Source: Nitrososphaerales archaeon TH5888 (GTDB taxonomy: Archaea > Thermoproteota > Nitrososphaeria > Nitrososphaerales > Nitrososphaeraceae). Taken from it: DNA of 5,720 nt. Positions 5,403 to 5,720 of the stretch are shown piece after piece (position 1 is the first letter of the stretch; each line of letters begins with the position of its first letter). The DNA is taken from NCBI GenBank assembly GCA_014523595.1, contig JAATVN010000188.1, forward strand, positions 1 through 5,720. The letters are read 5' to 3'. Below the pieces are notes generated by a model. The model ran no database searches. It worked only from the letters and a program-made list of their open reading frames with translations, and was not told the DNA's origin. A program made the position numbers and the translations under genes.

Positions 5403-5720
5403 ATGAAAAAGTCTAAAAAATCTATTTTTTTTATTTCATTGTACGTGGTTTCAATAATATTACTGATGAATGTTAATAATAGGTCCCTTGGTGCAGAACA
5501 AGAAGTGTTAGAAATTCCAGAGGCCAAATCCATATATGACACAGAAACTATGCAGTTGCCGAGATCTGTGGGTCATTTTATAATTCTTATCGCTAATGAA
5601 GCACATGAAGATTGGTCTGAAGAGAAACATAAGCTTCTCACAGACCATAATCCATATTTTGTACCAACTCACCTAGTTCTTCCCAAAGGAACAGCCATTG
5701 TATTTCTCAATGCAGACGCC
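5403..5720 (+). CDS. Secreted cupredoxin-like protein, N-terminal part
   Basis: The first 106 codons are present; the frame is still open at the window end. MKKSKKS is a basic N-region, then a hydrophobic core (8-24) and a likely signal cleavage after A31 (SLGA/EQ). The mature part contains SVGHFIILIANEAHE (55-69) and DHNPYFVPTH, then the strand pattern LVLPKGTAIVFLNADA (91-106). A P-x-G-x-x-V-x-F-x-N-x-D segment of this kind is found in plastocyanin/azurin-type folds just before the first copper-ligand histidine, which would fall beyond base 5720. Copper binding therefore cannot be confirmed. Thaumarchaea encode many such exported blue-copper-like proteins in place of haem cytochromes for electron transfer. 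A role in that pool, or in a nitrite-reductase-like or copper-carrying protein, is inference. ATG 5403 follows the 54-residue ORF by two bases, and an AGGT sits 10 bases before it as a weak ribosome binding site. Confidence 0.75.
   Translation, partial: MKKSKKSIFFISLYVVSIILLMNVNNRSLGAEQEVLEIPEAKSIYDTETMQLPRSVGHFIILIANEAHEDWSEEKHKLLTDHNPYFVPTHLVLPKGTAIVFLNADA

Overview
The window looks like a piece of an AT-rich ammonia-oxidising archaeon (Nitrososphaeria/Thaumarchaeota, most likely the Nitrososphaerales or Nitrosocosmicus side). This placement is an inference. It rests on a seven-bladed YVTN propeller protein with a C-terminal membrane anchor, a cupredoxin-type secreted protein, archaeal TATA-like boxes placed 25-30 bases before start codons with almost no leader, and frequent GTG/TTG starts. 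No rRNA, tRNA, transposase, integrase or CRISPR array is visible, and no ammonia-oxidation marker gene lies in the window.

Layout from left to right. The 3' end of a short-chain dehydrogenase gene (1-444, +) converges, with a 12-base gap, on a PAP2-family membrane phosphatase (457-1116, -). A 231-base spacer holds the phosphatase promoter and a 16-base perfect palindrome. A large surface protein follows (1348-2955, -): signal peptide, six YVTN blades of exactly 42 residues, an enlarged and degenerate seventh blade, an InlB-B-like domain, one membrane helix and a charged cytoplasmic tail. Next is a small two-helix membrane protein (3141-3362, -). It is divergent, across 200 bases, from a ten-helix EamA/DMT transporter (3563-4486, +). 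After a 254-base spacer comes an unrecognised soluble protein of 114 residues with a CxxC and two C-terminal histidines (4741-5085, +). It is followed by an AT-only spacer with overlapping inverted repeats, a possible 54-residue gene (5236-5400, +), and, two bases further on, the start of a secreted cupredoxin-like protein cut by the window end (5403-5720, +).

The genes do not form one pathway. Most have their own promoter, and the only operon-like pair is the 54-residue ORF with the cupredoxin gene. The common theme is the cell envelope: five of the eight genes encode membrane or exported proteins. No clear new system is visible. The items most worth following up are the transmembrane architecture of the YVTN protein, the unassigned CxxC protein with an inverted repeat over its promoter, and the small ORF coupled to the cupredoxin gene.
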